Source: Cellulomonas sp. KRMCY2
Lineage (GTDB): Bacteria > Actinomycetota > Actinomycetes > Actinomycetales > Cellulomonadaceae
Direction of reading: 5' to 3'
Assembly: GCF_000526515.1 (NCBI RefSeq)
Contig: NZ_JAGF01000001.1
Span: 2,790,001 to 2,854,000, forward strand
Length of the DNA stretch: 64,000 bases
Positions 60,307 to 64,000 of the stretch are shown in pieces. Every line of letters starts with the position of its first letter. Positions within the stretch are counted from its first letter, which is position 1. The position numbers and the translations under genes were made by a program. The notes beneath the pieces were generated by a model. That model had not been told where the DNA came from. It made no database searches and saw only the letters and a list, made by a program, of their open reading frames with translations.

Positions 60307-60801
60307 TCACCGGGCCAGCCACCCGGCGCCGATCTGCGCCTCGGCGTCCATCGCAGCGCGGACCGCGCCGGCGGCGGCCTGCTCGACGGCGGCACCGAAC
60401 AGCGGTACCGACGCCCGGAGCTCACCCTCGAAGTGGTAGGTCGTCGCACCGTCCGGCTCGGGCACGAGGCGCATGATCCCGGTGAGACGGACCGGGGCGC
60501 CGGTGATCTCCAGCACCACCGTCCCGCGCCTCGGACCAGGCTCGGGCGCCTCCCAGGCCTCGATCTGCCGCACCTCGAGGCTCGCGCCGACCACGGAGCG
60601 CAGATGGGTCGGGATGGCCGACGTCGGCATCTGCCGCCGGGTGGTGACCGTGAACGCACCGCTGGCATCGCCGACCACGTCCGCGTCGTGCGACAGGGCG
60701 CCCGAGGCGCGGACCTTGGCCTCCACGAAATCCTCGTCGGCCAGCATCGCGGCGACGCGCTCGACGTCGGCCTCGTAGCGGGCCAGGACTGACAGGTGCA
60801 C
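60307..60801 (-). CDS. DUF2505 domain protein
   Basis: Cytosolic protein of 164 residues, DUF2505 family, with a START/SRPBCC-like lipid-binding fold expected. Seen: VLARYEADVERVAAMLADED and VVLEITGAPVRLTGIMRLVP, YHFEGELRASVPLFGAAVEQ. Function unknown. GTG 60801 with GGAGG ten bases upstream. Divergent from the sensor kinase. Confidence 0.82.
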   Translation of the reverse strand: MHLSVLARYEADVERVAAMLADEDFVEAKVRASGALSHDADVVGDASGAFTVTTRRQMPTSAIPTHLRSVVGASLEVRQIEAWEAPEPGPRRGTVVLEITGAPVRLTGIMRLVPEPDGATTYHFEGELRASVPLFGAAVEQAAAGAVRAAMDAEAQIGAGWLAR

Positions 60802-60871
60802 CGGTGCCTCCAGCGTGGGACGTGCACTGAGGCTAACAAGCCATGGGTGTGCTTCACCTAGGCTTTCGGAC

Positions 60872-62344
60872 GTGTCCACCCTCAGTGACCTCGTCGCACG
60901 ACATGCGGACCTCGCACCGGGCGACGGCGAGTGGCTGCACCTGCTCGTCGGTGACTGGCAGCTGATCTCCGATCTCGCCTTCGCCGACCTGGTCCTGTGG
61001 CTGCCCACCCGGAGCGGTGACTGGGTCGCGGTGGCCCAGGCGCGGCCCTCGACCGGGGCGACGGTGCACTACGACGACGTCGTCGGCAGCAACGCCCCGG
61101 ACGGCCAGCGGCCGCAGCTCGAGCGGGCCTTGTCGGAGGTCGCGATCCAGCGCTCGCGCGAGCCCCGGTGGTTCGGCACGTACGCGGTGCGCGAGGAGGC
61201 GGTCCCGGTCGTGCACGACGGCCGGGCGATCGCCGTCGTGGCTCGGCAGACGAACCTCGGCGGGGCACGCACACCGAGCCGTCTCGAGCTCAACTACGTG
61301 GAGTCGGCCGACGACCTGGTCGCGATGATCGCCAAGGGGGAGTTCCCTTCGCCCAACGCGCCGACCGGCCCGCGTCGTGGTGCGCCGCGGGTGGGCGACG
61401 GGCTGATCAGGCTCAACTCCGAGGGCGAGGTCCTCTATGCGAGCCCGAACGCGCTCAGCTGCTTCCACCGACTGGGCGTGCTCGGCTCGCTGGTCGGCCG
61501 CTCGCTGGCAGAGGTCACCACCGAGCTGCTCGAGGAGAGCACCCCGATGGACGAGTCGCTGCCGCTGGTCGTGATGGGCCGCGCACCGTGGCGCACGGAC
61601 ATCGAGGCCCGCGGGGTGTGCCTGTCGTTGCGGGCCGTACCGCTGACCGAGAACCAGAGCCGCATCGGTGCGGTGCTCCTGTGCCGCGACGTCTCCGAGC
61701 TGCGCCGCCGGGAACGCGAGCTGATCACCAAGGACGCGACCATCCGGGAGATCCACCACCGGGTCAAGAACAACCTGCAGACGGTGGCGGCACTGCTCCG
61801 GCTCCAGGCCCGGCGCATGACGTCGACCGAGGCACGCGAGGCACTCGAGGAGGCCGTGCGGCGGGTCACCACGATCGCCCAGGTGCACGAGACGCTCTCG
61901 CAGACCCTCGACGAGACCGTCGACTTCGACTCCCTGGTCGATCGCAGCCTGCGCCTCGCCGCGGACGTCGCCTCGGCCGGCGCCTCGGTGCGCACCGTGC
62001 GGACCGGGACCTTCGGGATGGTCCCGGCGCAGGACGCCACTGCGCTCGCGCTCATCCTGACCGAGCTCGTGACGAACGCGGTCCAGCACGGCTTCGCCGG
62101 TGGCGGGACGGGGACGGTCGAGATCGTCGCCGAGCGGACCGACTCCCACCTGCACGCCATGGTGGCCGACGACGGGCTCGGTCTGCCGGTCGGGGGCAAG
62201 GGACCGATGACCGGGCTCGGTACGCAGATCGTCAGCACCCTGATCCGCAACGAGCTCCAGGGCACGATCACCTGGGTGGCGCGCGAGGGCGGCGGGACAC
62301 AGGTGGAGCTCGACATCGACCTGCGGGTGCCCCGACCGACCTGA
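60872..62344 (+). CDS. pdtaS: PdtaS-like sensor histidine kinase
   Basis: Cytosolic two-component kinase of 490 residues, partner of an ANTAR RNA-binding regulator (PdtaR) encoded elsewhere. N-terminal GAF domain about 10-155, PAS domain about 175-280 (RLNSEGEVLYASPNALSCFH), HisKA_2 with phosphoacceptor His295/His296 in IREIHHRVKNNLQTVAALLR, and HATPase about 365-485 (LILTELVTNAVQHGFAGG, MVADDGLGLP). GTG 60872 supported by a leaderless promoter: -10 TAGGCT (60859-60864), 7 bases upstream. No membrane segment, as in M. tuberculosis PdtaS. Confidence 0.92.
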   Translation: MSTLSDLVARHADLAPGDGEWLHLLVGDWQLISDLAFADLVLWLPTRSGDWVAVAQARPSTGATVHYDDVVGSNAPDGQRPQLERALSEVAIQRSREPRWFGTYAVREEAVPVVHDGRAIAVVARQTNLGGARTPSRLELNYVESADDLVAMIAKGEFPSPNAPTGPRRGAPRVGDGLIRLNSEGEVLYASPNALSCFHRLGVLGSLVGRSLAEVTTELLEESTPMDESLPLVVMGRAPWRTDIEARGVCLSLRAVPLTENQSRIGAVLLCRDVSELRRRERELITKDATIREIHHRVKNNLQTVAALLRLQARRMTSTEAREALEEAVRRVTTIAQVHETLSQTLDETVDFDSLVDRSLRLAADVASAGASVRTVRTGTFGMVPAQDATALALILTELVTNAVQHGFAGGGTGTVEIVAERTDSHLHAMVADDGLGLPVGGKGPMTGLGTQIVSTLIRNELQGTITWVAREGGGTQVELDIDLRVPRPT

Positions 62345-62461
62345 GCCGGCGGCGGACGGACGACGACCCCGGGACCGGGCCAGGGGGAGGCCGGTACCGA
62401 GGTCGTCGGGTGAAGAGGTCGTCGGGTGAAGCAGAGGGGGCTGGTCAGCCGCGGCGAGACG

Positions 62462-62710
62462 TCAGCTGGCGCGGCGGGCGCGTGCGGTACGGCGCTTGAG
62501 TGCGCGGCGCTCGTCCTCGGACAGGCCACCCCAGACGCCGGCGTCCTGGCCGGACTCGAGCGCCCACTTCAGGCAGGTGTCGACGACGGGGCAGCGGCGG
62601 CAGACAGCCTTGGCCTCGTCGATCTGCTGCAGGGCAGGGCCGGTGTTCCCGATCGGGAAGAAGAGCTCCGGGTCCTCGTCCAGGCATGAAGCGCGGTGGC
62701 GCCAGTCCAT
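62462..62710 (-). CDS. whiB1: WhiB1-type Fe-S transcriptional regulator
   Basis: Protein of 82 residues binding a NO-sensitive [4Fe-4S] cluster. Cysteines 9, 37, 40 and 46 are the four ligands; GVWGGLSEDERRALKRR is the Gly/Trp turn and basic DNA-binding tail. Sequence MDWRHRASCLDEDPELFFPI is typical of WhiB1. ATG 62710, ribosome site AGGAG. The 5' region has a 14-bp palindrome (62740-62753), and a CRP-like sequence lies farther upstream at 62862-62877; M. tuberculosis whiB1 is CRP-controlled. Confidence 0.95.
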   Translation of the reverse strand: MDWRHRASCLDEDPELFFPIGNTGPALQQIDEAKAVCRRCPVVDTCLKWALESGQDAGVWGGLSEDERRALKRRTARARRAS

Positions 62711-62739
62711 TGGTTTCTCCTCGAGCACACGGCAGGCCA

Positions 62740-62753
62740 CCCCCGATCGGGGG
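62740..62753. promoter_or_regulatory. Palindrome in whiB1 5' region
   Basis: CCCCCGATCGGGGG, a perfect 14-bp palindrome, 30-43 bases upstream of the whiB1 start. Could be a DNA-binding site or an mRNA stem. Farther upstream, at 62862-62877 on the minus strand, TGTGACGAACACCTCA partly resembles a CRP site. Confidence 0.4.
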
Positions 62754-62942
62754 GAAGGCTTCAGGTGGGGGTTGAACGGAACGTCCTATGACTGAGATCA
62801 AGCCTCACACGGTCCCGGCGAGGGCACAAGGGGTAACGGGAAGGTTTCGGGCCGATAACGATGAGGTGTTCGTCACATCGGTTCGACCCCACCCTTCCGC
62901 GCGGTGGCTGATACGGCCGAGCAGGCGTCCTAGTCTCGTCGC

Positions 62943-63401
62943 GTGCCGAATCACCGGACCCGTGGTGTCGAGTCAGCGGCCGACCGGCCGGAGGTCGCCC
63001 CGCGCGCCGGAGCGTTCCGGACGGTCGCGCTGGTGATGGTCATGCTCGAGGCGCTGGCCCTGGTCGCCGTCGCCGGCAGGTGGCTGGTCGAGGTCGTCGC
63101 GGCCGGCAGCCGGAACCTCGCCGTCGGGCTGTTCGTCGCCGCGTTCTGCCTGGGTGTCGCGGCCATGCTGGTCGTCGCGGCGCGTGCGGTGCTGCGTGGT
63201 CGTCGCGGTGGGCGCTCACCCCTGGTCGCCTGGCAGCTGCTGCAGGGTGCGACCTCGGTCGCCGTCCTCCAGGCCGCGCAGGGGCCGGTCGCGGCCGTGG
63301 CCTGGGTCGCGCTCGGCGTCGCGACGGCCGCTCTCGTCGCGCTCCTGACCATGATGGCCACCGGGTCCGAGCCGGCATCGGCAGCCCCACTGGTCCGGTG
63401 A
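62943..63401 (+). CDS. Small four-segment membrane protein
   Basis: Hypothetical protein of 152 residues: a basic hydrophilic N-terminus (about 25 residues), then four hydrophobic segments (MVMLEALALVAVAGRWLVEV, LAVGLFVAAFCLGVAAMLVV, WQLLQGATSVAVLQAAQG, VAAVAWVALGVATAALVALL). Common next to whiB1 in actinobacteria but of unknown role. GTG 62943 with a leaderless promoter, -10 TAGTCT (62931-62936), 6 bases upstream. Confidence 0.75.
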   Translation: MPNHRTRGVESAADRPEVAPRAGAFRTVALVMVMLEALALVAVAGRWLVEVVAAGSRNLAVGLFVAAFCLGVAAMLVVAARAVLRGRRGGRSPLVAWQLLQGATSVAVLQAAQGPVAAVAWVALGVATAALVALLTMMATGSEPASAAPLVR

Positions 63402-63416
63402 CGGGCGACCGGCCGG

Positions 63417-64000
63417 TCAGCCACCGGGCACGGGCGGTGCGGGGCCGGCCACCTGCACCGGTGTGACGTGGCCGCGGTGGACCAGGACGCCGAGGCCCGC
63501 GCGGCTCGGATGGTCCGGGTCGACGGCCAGGGAGAGATCGACGCCGGCCACGTCCTGCGACCCGGCGGTCAGGGGAGCGAGGACGAGCACCGGCGCAGCG
63601 CTGCGCAGCGCGGCAGCTGCCCCACGGTAGGCCGCCGCGGCGCGATCGGTCCGCGTCGCGCCGATCACCCGGGGCACTGAGGTCTCACCCGCCTCGGCGG
63701 TGATCACCCAGCTCGCCAGGAGCTCGTCGAGGGCGGGGTCGACCCGGGCCAGGTGCTCGAGATCGTCCACCAGGACCACTCGACGGAGCCGCGGACGGCC
63801 GGTGACTCCGGTCGCCAGCCGGTCGAGCAGGTCGCGGGCCTGCACCGTGCTCCGGGCCACGTCGGACACGGTCCGCGGATCGACGTCGGCGAGCGGCCCG
63901 CCGCGCGCCACGACCCCGACCAGCCAGCCGGCTCGGTGCAGCGCCGGTGCGAGGGTGGCGAGCGCGGTGGACCGTCCCGACCGAGGTGGTCCGACGACCA
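63417..64000 (-). CDS. FtsK/SpoIIIE-type ATPase, C-terminal part
   Basis: Only the last 194 codons are inside the window. At the edge, VVGPPRSGRSTALATLAPAL is a Walker A-like loop, and RRVVLVDDLEHLARVDPALD is Walker B. The rest resembles the final ATPase domain of multi-domain FtsK/SpoIIIE proteins such as EccC of type VII secretion or septal translocases. A short Pro-rich end follows. Which of these it is cannot be decided from this part. Confidence 0.7.
   Translation of the reverse strand, partial: VVGPPRSGRSTALATLAPALHRAGWLVGVVARGGPLADVDPRTVSDVARSTVQARDLLDRLATGVTGRPRLRRVVLVDDLEHLARVDPALDELLASWVITAEAGETSVPRVIGATRTDRAAAAYRGAAAALRSAAPVLVLAPLTAGSQDVAGVDLSLAVDPDHPSRAGLGVLVHRGHVTPVQVAGPAPPVPGG

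Noticed and set aside
62398-62432. Direct repeat of GAGGTCGTCGGGTGAA between pdtaS and whiB1
   Set aside because: Only two copies, no dyad or coding sense; noted as local duplication without a supported role.

Overview
The window is a GC-rich actinobacterial chromosome segment. The gene content suggests a cellulose-using, facultatively nitrate-respiring member of the Cellulomonadaceae or a close relative: a GH6 cellulase with a CBM2 module, a cebEFG-bglC type cellodextrin uptake operon with CebR/CelR-type operators, WhiB1, a PdtaS-like sensor kinase, GTP-dependent PEP carboxykinase and a RamB-like regulator. No rRNA, tRNA, CRISPR array, insertion sequence or prophage was seen.

Layout. 1-4,740: a minus-strand cellodextrin operon (binding protein, two permeases, a GH1 beta-glucosidase cut by the window edge). 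4,740-9,915: a YihY/BrkB membrane protein, a cupin, a methyltransferase, a divergent arsR/arsM pair, a lysoplasmalogenase and a winged-helix regulator with a perfect 20-bp inverted-repeat operator. 10,006-36,163: a nitrogen-oxide respiration and molybdenum island. It holds an NnrS-like membrane protein, an 879-residue membrane/cupredoxin/NirK fusion, molybdate uptake (molbindin, modA, a frameshifted modB, modC), molybdenum-cofactor genes (moeZ, moeA, moaC, mobA-like, moaD, moaA, moaE, mogA), two SufR-like regulators with C-terminal Cys/His clusters, a DUF2249 protein, narK-narGHJI, and an HMA/TauE/cupredoxin copper-handling fusion. An HTH-MNT antitoxin and HEPN toxin pair sits inside it. 36,314-43,722: a VOC protein, a zinc alcohol dehydrogenase, a RamB-like regulator divergent from pckG, a DUF6328 protein and an NYN-domain protein. 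44,026-50,585: GH6 cellulase, a damaged GGDEF gene, glutamate dehydrogenase, a VanY-like peptidase, an aldo/keto reductase and a flavodoxin. 50,592-58,589: a four-gene ABC exporter of the MacB/LolCDE type. 58,849-64,000: a LacI regulator next to a GH1 remnant, a DUF2505 protein, PdtaS, WhiB1, a small membrane protein and the end of an FtsK/SpoIIIE-type ATPase.

How the parts fit. Nitrate reduction by NarGHI needs molybdate import and molybdopterin, both encoded beside it. Nitrite made by Nar can be reduced by the copper enzyme NirK, and the copper-handling fusion lies next to narI. Promoter motifs suggest shared control. 14-bp DevR/DosR-like boxes lie upstream of the nirK operon, the alcohol dehydrogenase and the flavodoxin. 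LacI/CebR-type palindromes lie upstream of the cellodextrin operon, the cellulase and the GH1 remnant. Many regulators look leaderless, with a -10 hexamer ending 6-7 nt before the start codon. Two likely frameshifts (modB, GGDEF gene) both fall at five-base G/C runs, so sequencing error and true mutation cannot be separated here.
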